A program made the translations under genes and the position numbers. 64,000 nt of DNA from Teretinema sp942493045. GTDB lineage: Bacteria; Spirochaetota; Spirochaetia; Treponematales; Treponemataceae. Below the pieces are notes generated by a model. The model was not told the DNA's origin. It saw nothing but the letters and a program-made list of their open reading frames with translations, and made no database searches. Each line of letters opens with the position of its first letter. Position 1 is the stretch's first letter. Below, one piece after another: positions 25,310-34,383 of the stretch. Location of the stretch: NCBI GenBank assembly GCA_942493045.1, contig OW818665.1:1302001-1366000 (forward strand), read 5' to 3'.

Positions 25310-25798
25310 TTATGCCAGCTTATACAGCTGTTCAATCATTTTTTCTTTAACTATTAACACCGAGCAACGGGCATTCAGCAGGATTTGACGGAAAGAGGAG
25401 GATAGCAAATCCTTCTGATCGGTTACATCCTTATCATAACCGCCGAGCAGGATGACATCGGCGTGTTTTTCCTCGGAAGCGCTGACTACCTCGGACCATA
25501 TAGCCCCGCGGCGCAATTCGGTTTCGATCTTAACACCTTTTGCTTTCCCGAGCTCATCAACATAACTCAAATAGCGCTGTCCGTTATCCTCCAGGCTTTT
25601 TTCGTAATCCCGGCTTTCTTCCTCGATAAAAATGCGGTTGAGCGTCAATTGCTTGATGGTAGCGGTATCAACGACGTAGACCGCCGAAACGCGGCAGCGA
25701 TACAGTTTGGACATTAAAACCGCGTAGCGGATAGCGTTAATTGAGGCTTCTGTGCCGTTGACTACCACCAGGACGTTTTGAAAAAGGGGCTTAATCAT
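25310..25798 (-). CDS. Universal stress protein (UspA) family, ATP motif degenerate
   Basis: The 162-aa protein has the UspA fold pattern (NVLVVVNGTEASINAIRYAVLM at the start and CSVLIVKEK at the end). The nucleotide motif G-2x-G-9x-G(S/T) is altered to GGYDKDVTDQKDLLSSS, so ATP binding is doubtful. It is the last member of the V-ATPase group: its ATG overlaps the atpD stop (TAATG), suggesting coupled translation. Confidence 0.82.
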   Translation of the reverse strand: MIKPLFQNVLVVVNGTEASINAIRYAVLMSKLYRCRVSAVYVVDTATIKQLTLNRIFIEEESRDYEKSLEDNGQRYLSYVDELGKAKGVKIETELRRGAIWSEVVSASEEKHADVILLGGYDKDVTDQKDLLSSSFRQILLNARCSVLIVKEKMIEQLYKLA

Positions 25799-26424
25799 TA
25801 CAGGCTGCCTCCGTTTTTGGCCTTGAGCGTCTTGAGCACGAAAATGCTCTCGCGCTCCCGCTCTTCCAGAATACTCTCAATATAACTCCTGGTTTCCTGC
25901 GTCTGCGGGATAACCTGTTTATCCAGGGCATTGACGCGCCGCTGGGTTTTCTTAACCTCACGGGCCAGGCGCCACACAATCGTACGTATCGAAGCCATCT
26001 CGGTCAGGAGCTTCAGCAGTTCGAAAAAGTCTATCATGACTTTATCGCAATCGGCAAATGAATTCAGATACGAATAGGCCAGACGCCGTTTCGGCAATTG
26101 TACTGATATTGTGGAAAAAGTCATCCCGGCCAGCACCAGTTTTTTCTCCCGGATATCAAAATCATAGGCGACAGTCTTGGCAACCCGCTCGGTGCGGTCG
26201 CGACCGACGGCCATGAACATCCGCTTTAATGAAGGATAGGCCCGGGCCAGCTGCTTCTCGATATCCTGCTCCAGCAGTTTAACCCGCTCTACCATCTGCA
26301 TCAGCTCCATTACCAGAATCTCACGCTTTTGCTCCAGCAGCTCATAGCCGTCGCGGGCAATGGAAAGCTGTTCCTTGACCATCAGCAGATTGGATTTGGT
26401 GGGCGCGATCGGTAGGCGGGACAT
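25798..26424 (-). CDS. atpD: V-type ATP synthase subunit D (central stalk)
   Basis: The 208-aa subunit has the long antiparallel coiled-coil ends of the family: PIAPTKSNLLMVKEQLSIARDGYELL at the start and RRVNALDKQVIPQ near the end. It forms the rotor shaft with subunit F. It starts one base after the atpB stop. Confidence 0.95.
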   Translation of the reverse strand: MSRLPIAPTKSNLLMVKEQLSIARDGYELLEQKREILVMELMQMVERVKLLEQDIEKQLARAYPSLKRMFMAVGRDRTERVAKTVAYDFDIREKKLVLAGMTFSTISVQLPKRRLAYSYLNSFADCDKVMIDFFELLKLLTEMASIRTIVWRLAREVKKTQRRVNALDKQVIPQTQETRSYIESILEERERESIFVLKTLKAKNGGSL

Positions 26425-26425
26425 G

Positions 26426-27874
26426 CTATTTCACCGCCTCGGCGCCGGGGACGGCCGCACCGGCAGAGCCGGCGGCATTAGCGGTACCGGCGGCGTCCAG
26501 GGCCGCTTGCATATATTTATCAATATATTCGCCCTTGATGCGATACAGTTCGTTGCGCGGCAGGACCGAAAGAATGCGCCAGCCGATATCCAGGGTTTCG
26601 GAAATGCTGCGGTTTTCAAACTCGCCCTGAGTCAGGAATTTCTGCTCAAAAAGCTCGCCAAACCGCAGATACTGCTTATCGGCGGCGGAAAGCTCTTCTT
26701 CGCCGATAATAGCCGCCAGATTGCGGATACTCTTAACCTTGGAATAGGCCGCGAAGAGCTGACTGGAGACGTCTTTATGATCCTCACGGGTCATCCCCGC
26801 GCCGATACCGTCTTTCATCAGGCGCGACAGGCTCGGCAGACCGGCGACCGGCGGATAGATGCCCTTTTGGGCCAGCTCGCGGTCCAGTACAATCTGACCC
26901 TCGGTAATATAGCCGGTCAAATCCGGTATGGGATGACTGATATCATCGTTGGGCATGGTCAGGATCGGAATCTGGGTTATCGACCCGCCGGAACCCTTAA
27001 TTTTACCGGCGCGCTCATAGAGCTCGGCCAGGTCGGAATACAGATAGCCAGGATAGCCCTTTCGTCCGGGGACCTCACCGCGGGTAGTGGAAATCTCGCG
27101 CAGGGCCTCGCAGTAATTGGTCATGTCAGTCATTACCACCAGCACGTGCATACCCTTTTCATAAGCCAGGTATTCGGCCGCGGTGAGGGCACAGCGCGGG
27201 GTAATGATACGTTCAATCGAGGGTGCGTCCGCCAGGGACAGGAACATGACTACCCGGGAGAGAACGCCGGACTGTTCGAAGGTGTCAATAAAGAAGCGGG
27301 CGACATCGTACTTGATGCCCATTCCGGCGAAGACCATTACAAACTGCTCATCGGCGGCCAGAATGCGGGCCTGTCGGATAATCTGGGCGGTCAGGCGGTT
27401 ATGCGGCAAACCGTTACCGGAAAACACCGGCAGTTTCTGGCCGCGGATCAGGGTATTCATGCCGTCAATCGCTGAAATCCCGGTCTGGATAAAGTCCCGG
27501 GGGTAAACCCGGGCATAGGGATTGATCGGGAACCCGTTGACGTTCATTAACTGGGATGAATACAGTTCCGGGTAGCCGTCAATCGGCTTGCCCAGACCGT
27601 TAAAAATGCGGCCCATTAAGCCTTCGGAAACGCGCAGCTGCATCGGTGTTTCCATAAACTCGACGGTGGTCTCCGCCAAATCGAGGCCGGAGGTTGAGCC
27701 GAAGATCTGTACTACGCAGTTTTCCTCGGAAATATCGATGACGCGTCCAGTACGAATTTCACCGCTGCGGTCGCGGATGCGGGCGATCTCGCCAAAAAAA
27801 ACATCACCCTGACGCTTTACAATCACTATTGGTCCGTCGACCGAGGCGATTCCGCGGTATTCTACACCCTTCAT
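26426..27874 (-). CDS. atpB: V-type ATP synthase subunit B (non-catalytic)
   Basis: The 482-aa subunit aligns with bacterial and archaeal B subunits: GLMGRIFNGLGKPIDG, NPYARVYPRDFIQTGISAIDG, and no P-loop lysine at the usual site (RGQKLPVFSGNGLPHN). An Ala-rich extension is present at the C-terminus. It overlaps the atpA stop by four bases. Confidence 0.96.
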   Translation of the reverse strand: MKGVEYRGIASVDGPIVIVKRQGDVFFGEIARIRDRSGEIRTGRVIDISEENCVVQIFGSTSGLDLAETTVEFMETPMQLRVSEGLMGRIFNGLGKPIDGYPELYSSQLMNVNGFPINPYARVYPRDFIQTGISAIDGMNTLIRGQKLPVFSGNGLPHNRLTAQIIRQARILAADEQFVMVFAGMGIKYDVARFFIDTFEQSGVLSRVVMFLSLADAPSIERIITPRCALTAAEYLAYEKGMHVLVVMTDMTNYCEALREISTTRGEVPGRKGYPGYLYSDLAELYERAGKIKGSGGSITQIPILTMPNDDISHPIPDLTGYITEGQIVLDRELAQKGIYPPVAGLPSLSRLMKDGIGAGMTREDHKDVSSQLFAAYSKVKSIRNLAAIIGEEELSAADKQYLRFGELFEQKFLTQGEFENRSISETLDIGWRILSVLPRNELYRIKGEYIDKYMQAALDAAGTANAAGSAGAAVPGAEAVK

Positions 27875-29691
27875 ACAGCCTCCAGTTTGCGGTAGGTACG
27901 CTCCAGTTCATCGAGTTGACTGTTCATGTGCTCTTCTATGGCGGTGATGCCCTGCAGGGCGTCGTTCGGTATGGTTGTTTTAATGCGCACGATTTCCTCG
28001 CGGCAACCCAGGGCCACCAATTTGCCAAGCGGCGCGCCGTTGCGGATGACCGCGCTGGCCCGCCGGTAAAAAGCCATAATCAGCAACAGGATGCGAATCT
28101 GCTTTTCCGGTACGGAAAACATATCAATATCATCGAAGGCGCTTTGCTGCAAAAAGCCGTTTTTTATCATCTCGGCTACTACCAGAATAATACGTTCGGT
28201 ATCCGGCAGGGCGTCTGGGCCGATCAGGCGCACAATCTGCTGCAGGCGCTGTTCGCGCTTCAGCAGTTCCAGGGCCTGCACGCGCACATCATTCCAGCGC
28301 GGGTCCAACCGGTCCCACCAGGGCCGGATTTCCTCGGCATACTCGGAATAGGACTCGATCCAGCCGATGGCCGGATAATGGCGGGCGTTGGCCAGGTCGC
28401 GGTCCAGAGCCCAAAAGCAACGGATAAAGCGTTTGGTATGCTGGGTAACCGGCTCGGAAAAATCGCCTCCGGGGGGAGAGACGGCGCCGATAATCGAAAC
28501 GGAGCCCTCGTCGCCGCACAGGGCGGTGACCCGGCCAGCCCGTTCGTAAAACTCGGCCAGGCGGGTCGGCAGATAAGCCGGAAAGCCTTCCTCGGCCGGC
28601 ATTTCTTCCATGCGCCCGGAAAGCTCGCGCAGGGCTTCGGCCCAGCGGCTGGTGGAGTCGGCCATGATCGCGACATGCATACCCATGTCCCGGTAATACT
28701 CAGCCAGGGTAATGCCGGAGTACAGCGATACCTCACGGGCCGCGACCGGCATATTGGAAGTATTGGCGATCAGAATGGTGCGCTCCATCAGCGAGCGGCC
28801 GGTGCGCGGATCTATCAGTTGCGGAAATTCGGAGAGTACATCAGTCATCTCGTTGCCGCGCTCACCGCAACCGATGTATACGATGATATCGGCGTCGCAC
28901 CATTTGGCGATGGCGTGCTGGGTCATAGTCTTGCCGGTACCGAAACCGCCGGGGATAGCGGCGGTGCCGCCCTTGGAAAGCGGGAAAAAGACATCAATGA
29001 CGCGCTGACCGGTAATCAGCGGCTCGGAGACAGTCAGCTTGCCGCTGAAAGGTCGGGCCTTGCGCACCGGCCAATAGTGGGCCATGGTAATCACTTCATT
29101 CAATTCGGTTTTAGCGATCGGTTCCTCTATTGTGAAGCTGCCCTTTCCGGCAAACCAGGTGAGGGACCGTCCGCGGATAAAGGGCGGCACCATAATTTTA
29201 TGGGTTACGGAATTGGTTTCCCGCACGGTACCGAGGCAGAGGCCCGGGGCAATGGCCATACCGGCGGCGGCGGCGCTGCCGTCAGCCAGCTGGACAGGCA
29301 TAAAATCCCACTTTTTGGCGATGTCGAGGGGCTCACTGCGCTCACCGGGCGATAGAAAGGCGCCGGAAGAGGCAAACAGGCGTTCCAACGGGCGCTGAAT
29401 ACCGTCATAAATGGTACCGACCAGGCCGGGCCCAAGCCGCAGGGATAGCGGACGGCGGTTACAAACCGCCTTTTCGCCGATGCGCATTCCGGTATCATCT
29501 TCATACACCTGGATGGTGGCCACACCGTTCTTGAGCCGGATGATTTCGCCGATCAGGGCTTTCTCGCCGACATCGACAACATCATAAAGACCGCAGTGTT
29601 CCAAACCGGTGGCATAGACAATGGGGCCGGAGATACGCGTCACCGCGCCGGTAATGGTATCGGTGCTATTCGTTTTAATAAATGTGCTCAT
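27871..29691 (-). CDS. atpA: V-type ATP synthase subunit A (catalytic)
   Basis: The 606-aa subunit has the Walker A motif GGFGTGKTMTQ, the catalytic GERGNEMTDVL region, and the V-type non-homologous insert (GTVRETNSVTHKIMVPP). No intein is present. It hydrolyses or makes ATP, driving ion movement through I and K. It overlaps both atpE and atpB. Confidence 0.97.
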   Translation of the reverse strand: MSTFIKTNSTDTITGAVTRISGPIVYATGLEHCGLYDVVDVGEKALIGEIIRLKNGVATIQVYEDDTGMRIGEKAVCNRRPLSLRLGPGLVGTIYDGIQRPLERLFASSGAFLSPGERSEPLDIAKKWDFMPVQLADGSAAAAGMAIAPGLCLGTVRETNSVTHKIMVPPFIRGRSLTWFAGKGSFTIEEPIAKTELNEVITMAHYWPVRKARPFSGKLTVSEPLITGQRVIDVFFPLSKGGTAAIPGGFGTGKTMTQHAIAKWCDADIIVYIGCGERGNEMTDVLSEFPQLIDPRTGRSLMERTILIANTSNMPVAAREVSLYSGITLAEYYRDMGMHVAIMADSTSRWAEALRELSGRMEEMPAEEGFPAYLPTRLAEFYERAGRVTALCGDEGSVSIIGAVSPPGGDFSEPVTQHTKRFIRCFWALDRDLANARHYPAIGWIESYSEYAEEIRPWWDRLDPRWNDVRVQALELLKREQRLQQIVRLIGPDALPDTERIILVVAEMIKNGFLQQSAFDDIDMFSVPEKQIRILLLIMAFYRRASAVIRNGAPLGKLVALGCREEIVRIKTTIPNDALQGITAIEEHMNSQLDELERTYRKLEAV

Positions 29692-30314
29692 TCCGGCAAC
29701 CTCCCGCCAAGCAAGGCCTCGGACAGCTCCTGCCGCTGTTCGCTCAGTAAAGCGGCCCGTAATTCGCCGCTGACAGCCCGGCAGACAATAGTGCCGTCAT
29801 CTGTTTCGATCACGAAGCCGTCGGTGCGTAAAACCGATGTACGGTCATCCGGGGACGCCTCTCCGAGCGAACGGATCTGGGCGCGCTCAAAGAACTTTTC
29901 TAAAAAAGAGCGGGCCTGCGCTTCGGTATAACCGTGATAACGGATGTGCAAGGCGCGTCCTTTGAGTATCGAATGGTATTTTTTTACCAGAGAGCCCAGC
30001 AGGGCCAGACGGCGCTCGGGAGCGAGCTGCTCCAGCCAGCTGTCGAGGGCCTCGGTAACCGAGTTGTCGACAAAAGAAACCAGTTTGCGCTGCTTCTCCA
30101 GCGGAATGGCCGAACGCGTTTCTTTGATAAAATCCGCGGTGCGTTTGCGATAGTCCTCGGTCTTGGCGTTGCGCACCGCTTCAATACGCGACCGCACTTC
30201 GGCGGTGATTTGCTCACAGTCGGCGTCGGCAGTCTTGAGAATACGCTCGGCTTTACGGCGGGCGTCGTCCTGTATTTCACGGTCAAGAATCTCTGTAGAT
30301 CGCAGCTCTTCCAT
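29688..30314 (-). CDS. atpE: V-type ATP synthase subunit E (peripheral stalk)
   Basis: The 208-aa protein has an N-terminal charged helix (EILDREIQDDARRKAERILKTADADC) and a mixed C-terminal domain with DGFVIETDDGTIVCRAV, matching the E subunit that with G/H forms the outer stalk. AAGGTAG precedes the ATG. It overlaps atpA by four bases. Confidence 0.9.
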   Translation of the reverse strand: MEELRSTEILDREIQDDARRKAERILKTADADCEQITAEVRSRIEAVRNAKTEDYRKRTADFIKETRSAIPLEKQRKLVSFVDNSVTEALDSWLEQLAPERRLALLGSLVKKYHSILKGRALHIRYHGYTEAQARSFLEKFFERAQIRSLGEASPDDRTSVLRTDGFVIETDDGTIVCRAVSGELRAALLSEQRQELSEALLGGRLPE

Positions 30315-30326
30315 ATTAAAACTACC

Positions 30327-30668
30327 TTACACGTGTATTCCGATTGCCTCGCGGATCGAGTCGGTCAAAGTCTTGCGGCCGGCTAGGTGGCCATGCAAAC
30401 CGGGTATTTCCACAATCAGCGGATACTCCCCTTCCATCTGCCATACGCGGACTTCTTCTTCCAGAAAAGCGGCAATTTCTTCGGTGAGTATCAGAACCTT
30501 GGAGCGTTCACCGCTGACGGGAGTCGCTCCGGAAAGCAGATTGCCCCTGCCGGTTGCGCGGTTAAAAGCTTCCAGAGCCTCTTCCCGCGTCTGGGCGACC
30601 GCGCCGGACACTCCCACCAGGGCGAAGCCGAGAACCAGCTCCCTTTCCCCGATGATATAGTATTTCAC
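30327..30668 (-). CDS. atpF: V-type ATP synthase subunit F
   Basis: The 113-aa protein begins with a GTG overlapping the atpK stop (GTGA) and reads KYYIIGERELVLGFALVGVSG, the subunit F Rossmann-like start; LILTEEIAAFLEEEV and PLIVEIPG follow. It binds subunit D and modulates rotation. There is no separate ribosome binding site, so translation is probably coupled to atpK. Confidence 0.88.
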   Translation of the reverse strand: MKYYIIGERELVLGFALVGVSGAVAQTREEALEAFNRATGRGNLLSGATPVSGERSKVLILTEEIAAFLEEEVRVWQMEGEYPLIVEIPGLHGHLAGRKTLTDSIREAIGIHV

Positions 30669-30988
30669 AAAAGAATAATCAGCAGCGCGACCAGAAAGCC
30701 CCACAGGCAGATACCTTCCGCCAGGCCGACAAAGGGCAGAGCCTTACCGGAAAGCTCGGGGTTCTCGCTCATGGCTCCCATGGCGGCGGCACCGATACGG
30801 CCAACGGCCATGCCTCCGGCTACGCAGGCAATACCGACGGCGATGGCGGCGGCAATGTACTTGATACCGGCTACCGAAGACGGAAGGGTTTCCGCGACGG
30901 CGGTCGCCGCGGCGCTATCGGAGGCAAACAGGGCCGCGCCCGAACCGACGAGCAGCAAGAGCGCGGAAAAAAAAGTTTTACGATTCAT
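30665..30988 (-). CDS. atpK: V-type ATP synthase subunit K (single-hairpin c-type proteolipid)
   Basis: The 107-aa protein has a leader-like hydrophobic N-terminus (FFSALLLLVGSGAALFA), then one hairpin: helix one with VAGGMAVGRIGAAAMGAM and helix two with LPFVGLAEGICLWGF. The ion-carrying Glu is in GLAEG. It is a single c-like hairpin and not the duplicated 16-kDa type. The residue after Glu is Gly, not Thr/Ser as in the Na+ signature, which leans towards H+ (weak inference). AAGGAG lies six bases before the ATG. Confidence 0.93.
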   Translation of the reverse strand: MNRKTFFSALLLLVGSGAALFASDSAAATAVAETLPSSVAGIKYIAAAIAVGIACVAGGMAVGRIGAAAMGAMSENPELSGKALPFVGLAEGICLWGFLVALLIILL

Positions 30989-32971
30989 TTAAATCTCCTT
31001 GTAAGTGAACCTGAGCGGTTTAAATTCAGTACCGGTTTCAGTGAAAAATTTCGAGAAAAACTCATAGTATTGCAAGCGGATTACCTGGATGGTCACGATC
31101 AGACCTTCCAGTACGATAATCAGCAGATTGCCGAAAATACCGATGACAATGCCGCCGGCGGAAAGAGACCCGCCAACCAGTTCGGTCATCGTGAAGATGA
31201 TAAAGCTCAGCACGGCATGCGAAAGCGCGAAGGCGCCGACACGCAAAAAACTGACGGAGTTGGAAATGTAAGTGGAGGCGACTTCCAGAAGCTCCACGAC
31301 GCCCTCGATGAAGGCGGCGAACAGCCCGTTTTCAAATACCGGACGGTGGCCTTCCATGGCCCGGGTAAAGGGTTCGGCGAAGAATACGCCGATCAGCGGC
31401 ACACCGATAGCGGTGTAATCGTACCAGTGTACGCCTCCGCCGCTCATACCAACTCGTACGGCCAGATACACTACATACCAGAAGAAAGCCGCCCCGCAAA
31501 TACCGGTCTTGCTGAAAACAGCCCTGGCCGGCCGGGAAAGCGAAAACTGATTGATGATGTTGATAACCAGGCCGATCGAATTGATGATAAAACCGATGGC
31601 CAGGGTAAAGCCGAAGAACACCACCAGCTTGTCCATGGATCCCTTGGAAGGCATCATCTCCAGGATATGGTTGCGCGGTTCGCCGAACAGAGCGGTTACC
31701 CAGCGGCTGAAGGGCCGCAACACTTCGGAGTTGGCAAAAAACTCGCCGGTCAACAGGCCCATGATCATGCTGGAGCAGCCGATCGCCAAAAAGATCGGCC
31801 CGAATTTTTTGGACTTGAGCAAGAAAGGCACGCGGGCATAAATCAAAACTAAACCTATTAAAAAGAAAACCAGCCCCTGACCGACATCGCCGAACATGAT
31901 GCCAAAAAGCAGGGTAAAAAAGAAAGCCACCACCGGCGTCGGATCGACCGTGCCGTACAGCGGGGCGCCATAGCTGAAAACCATGCGCTCAAAACTTTTC
32001 ACCAGCGGGCCGTGCTTATACTGCACCGGCACTTTCTCCCGGCCGTTCTTTATCGAGGGCACTTCAGCCGGGGCGTATACCCGAATCGCCACCCGGCCTT
32101 CGGTCAGTTCATCCAGGTCCTTCATCAGCGGTACGCTGTCCTCCGCGGCAATCCAGCCGAGCACCCGGTAAACCAACTGGGTCGACTCCAGGGCTTCACG
32201 GATGCGGCGTACCTGGGAGCCGAGAGAAAAAGTCTGCAACAGACGGGAAAGCAAGCCTGAGTTCAGGTTGGCATAACTGCGCCGCTCTGCCTGCAGGGCC
32301 TGAACATCGCCGGAAGCCAGCTCGGCCTGAGCCTTCAGTCCCTCCAGTACATCATCCGGTACGCCCTGAAATCCCTGAGGAATTTCCAGCGGAATAAAAT
32401 TAAAACGCTTCAGTTCCGACTCCAGGGCAAAACGGCCTTTTTTGGAGGCCGCCGCCAGAATCCGGGTGCGGTCCTCGCCAAGCGGCACAATTACCGCCCG
32501 GTCGCCAAGGGCAAACTGCAATTCTTCAATCCGTGACGGATCAATCTTGCCTATCTTCAAAGTCAGAAAGGTCAGGTGTTCAAGTTCGCTGTAGGCCACT
32601 TTTAAATTGGCGAAGGCCCTGGCCTCATCCCAGGCGCCGGACACCCGCTTCTGACGGTCGGAAGTCTCGGTTTCGCGCTTACGCAAAGCCTCCACTTCCT
32701 GAACCAGAGCGGCAGCGGCCTGGCTGTCGGCTTCGGTAGGCAGCGTTATATCACTCTCGAAATGTAAAGGTTCCGGCAAAGCCAGATAATTCCGGCAGGA
32801 TTGCAGTTGGTCAAAAACCTCACGGTTGGCATTCACCGTTACCACGCCGGACTGATCAACAGAATTCTGGATTTGAAAACTGGCCTGTTTGCCCAGGTAT
32901 TCCAATACCCGGTCGATATCATCTTTGAGAATCATCAGCTCCACCATCTTCATGGTTTTTGTCTTAAGCAT
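30989..32971 (-). CDS. atpI: V-type ATP synthase subunit I (a-type membrane subunit)
   Basis: The ~660-aa protein has a long cytoplasmic coiled-coil half and a membrane half with seven or eight hydrophobic segments, including TPVVAFFFTLLFGIMFGDVGQGL and the C-terminal FLRVGAFALSHAVLSFIIF. It provides the ion half-channels. I prefer ATG 32971 because GGGAG lies nine bases before it; ATG 32980 has the site touching it. The start overlaps atpC. Confidence 0.94.
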   Translation of the reverse strand: MLKTKTMKMVELMILKDDIDRVLEYLGKQASFQIQNSVDQSGVVTVNANREVFDQLQSCRNYLALPEPLHFESDITLPTEADSQAAAALVQEVEALRKRETETSDRQKRVSGAWDEARAFANLKVAYSELEHLTFLTLKIGKIDPSRIEELQFALGDRAVIVPLGEDRTRILAAASKKGRFALESELKRFNFIPLEIPQGFQGVPDDVLEGLKAQAELASGDVQALQAERRSYANLNSGLLSRLLQTFSLGSQVRRIREALESTQLVYRVLGWIAAEDSVPLMKDLDELTEGRVAIRVYAPAEVPSIKNGREKVPVQYKHGPLVKSFERMVFSYGAPLYGTVDPTPVVAFFFTLLFGIMFGDVGQGLVFFLIGLVLIYARVPFLLKSKKFGPIFLAIGCSSMIMGLLTGEFFANSEVLRPFSRWVTALFGEPRNHILEMMPSKGSMDKLVVFFGFTLAIGFIINSIGLVINIINQFSLSRPARAVFSKTGICGAAFFWYVVYLAVRVGMSGGGVHWYDYTAIGVPLIGVFFAEPFTRAMEGHRPVFENGLFAAFIEGVVELLEVASTYISNSVSFLRVGAFALSHAVLSFIIFTMTELVGGSLSAGGIVIGIFGNLLIIVLEGLIVTIQVIRLQYYEFFSKFFTETGTEFKPLRFTYKEI

Positions 32972-33983
32972 CCTGATCATCTCCCATAAATTCCTGCATC
33001 AGGGCATCGGCGGCATTGAGGCGCAAACCTTCCGCCGCTACCCGGATCATGTGCAACTCCAGTTCCTTAATTTTCAAAAAGCAGACCAGCACTCCCGAGG
33101 TAAAGGGATGCTGACGGAATTCCTTCAACGCTTTTTTATACAGATACTTGTCCGCGGAGAGCTGGGCCCAGCGCGGGTCAACCAGATAGGGTACCCCTTC
33201 CTCATGCGGATTAAGCAGCCAGCTGTATTTCCAGTTTTCCCAGTCCGGCCAGGAATCCATCTGCCGCTCCAGAATCGCGATAGCCGGCAGGCACAGCGGA
33301 TCGGCTTCTTTTTCCACGGTGCCGCTGCCGGCCAGCAAGGGCAGAATCTCAGAACCCTGCATATCATAATACACCCGTAAGCGCAGCGCCCAGATAATAT
33401 TCTGTAAAATAATTTCTTCGGTTACCATGGACTCCGCGGCCAGGCGGTCCTGTCGTGGCAAAGAAAAAACCGCGCTGTACAGACGGTGATAATACTCATG
33501 ATCCAGACGAGTTTCCCAAAGCACCTTCTCCTCGGGAAGCGGCACCCGGTTATACCAGGGCACCGGACTGTTTCGGGTAATGGCTTCAAGAACCGGCCAT
33601 TTACCGAACTCGAAAAAAGAATAGGCGCCGATATCCGGCATGAAGGGCTTTTCCCCCTCCCCTATGGCTAAAGCGGAGGAAACCGCTTTTAAATTAGTAA
33701 AGTCAAACCGGGACAGCAGGGCCAGGGACACCGGATCGGGAACATCGAAGGCTTTCAGCAGAACCAGAAAATCATCGACCAGGCGCTGTTCGGCCCTGCG
33801 TTCCAGCAGATGGGCCAACATGGCCTCCGGAACAAGGGGAATTTCTTCCCGGAACAGCAGGGCCCATAAATCCTGCATCCGCCGGGCTTCAAACAGGCGG
33901 CGGGAACGTTCGGCGACAAAAGAACGTGAAAATATACCGCAAGCTTTCGCGAAAACATAAGCATGAGCGCCGGTTCGGTCCAT
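32964..33983 (-). CDS. atpC: V-type ATP synthase subunit C (AC39 family)
   Basis: The 339-aa helical protein starts AHAYVFAKACGIFSRSF and ends with the AC39 signature IKELELHMIRVAAEGLRLN. It is the socket linking the central stalk to the K ring. Sequence similarity to well-known C subunits is visible mainly at both ends, so the central part is divergent. It starts five bases after the small stalk gene. Confidence 0.82.
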   Translation of the reverse strand: MDRTGAHAYVFAKACGIFSRSFVAERSRRLFEARRMQDLWALLFREEIPLVPEAMLAHLLERRAEQRLVDDFLVLLKAFDVPDPVSLALLSRFDFTNLKAVSSALAIGEGEKPFMPDIGAYSFFEFGKWPVLEAITRNSPVPWYNRVPLPEEKVLWETRLDHEYYHRLYSAVFSLPRQDRLAAESMVTEEIILQNIIWALRLRVYYDMQGSEILPLLAGSGTVEKEADPLCLPAIAILERQMDSWPDWENWKYSWLLNPHEEGVPYLVDPRWAQLSADKYLYKKALKEFRQHPFTSGVLVCFLKIKELELHMIRVAAEGLRLNAADALMQEFMGDDQDA

Positions 33984-33988
33984 AGCGG

Positions 33989-34297
33989 TTATTGTTTTCC
34001 GGAAAAATATGTTTCGAGGAACGCGTTGAAATTTGCCGTATCCCTATTAATTGAGAGAAGCTGCTGGGCATATTGAGAATATTCCTGCTCGCGTTCATCC
34101 TCACAGGCTTGCTTATCGGCTAAGAATTGGGTTTCCAGAGCGGCGACAATCTGTTCGTAGGCCGACCGGAATTCGGTTTCGGCCTGTTCTTTGGCAATAG
34201 CCTTACGCTTATCGGCTTCCTGCTGGGCATCCAGCAAAAGATCGTAGGCCAGCCGCTCGACATCAATAAGATGTCCGATTACATCCTGCTCTATCAC
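33989..34297 (-). CDS. V-type ATPase G/H-type peripheral stalk subunit (coiled coil)
   Basis: The 102-aa protein is almost entirely charged alpha helix (AYDLLLDAQQEADKRKAIAKEQ), fitting the G/H (NtpF-like) subunit that pairs with E. The start is a GTG with AGGGGG five bases upstream. Its position as first V-ATPase gene matches the E. hirae ntp order. Identification rests on helical character and place rather than on a motif. Confidence 0.75.
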   Translation of the reverse strand: MIEQDVIGHLIDVERLAYDLLLDAQQEADKRKAIAKEQAETEFRSAYEQIVAALETQFLADKQACEDEREQEYSQYAQQLLSINRDTANFNAFLETYFSGKQ

Positions 34298-34383
34298 ATC
34301 AACCCCCTACAATACGGTAAACAGCGTCGTCACAGGATATTCCCGTACGCAGCGCTTTTTAAAAACCGGATCACAGCCCCACA

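Noticed and set aside
27829..29355. A 508-codon plus-strand frame opposite atpA
   Set aside because: Mirror of a conserved gene; no domain or ribosome binding site.
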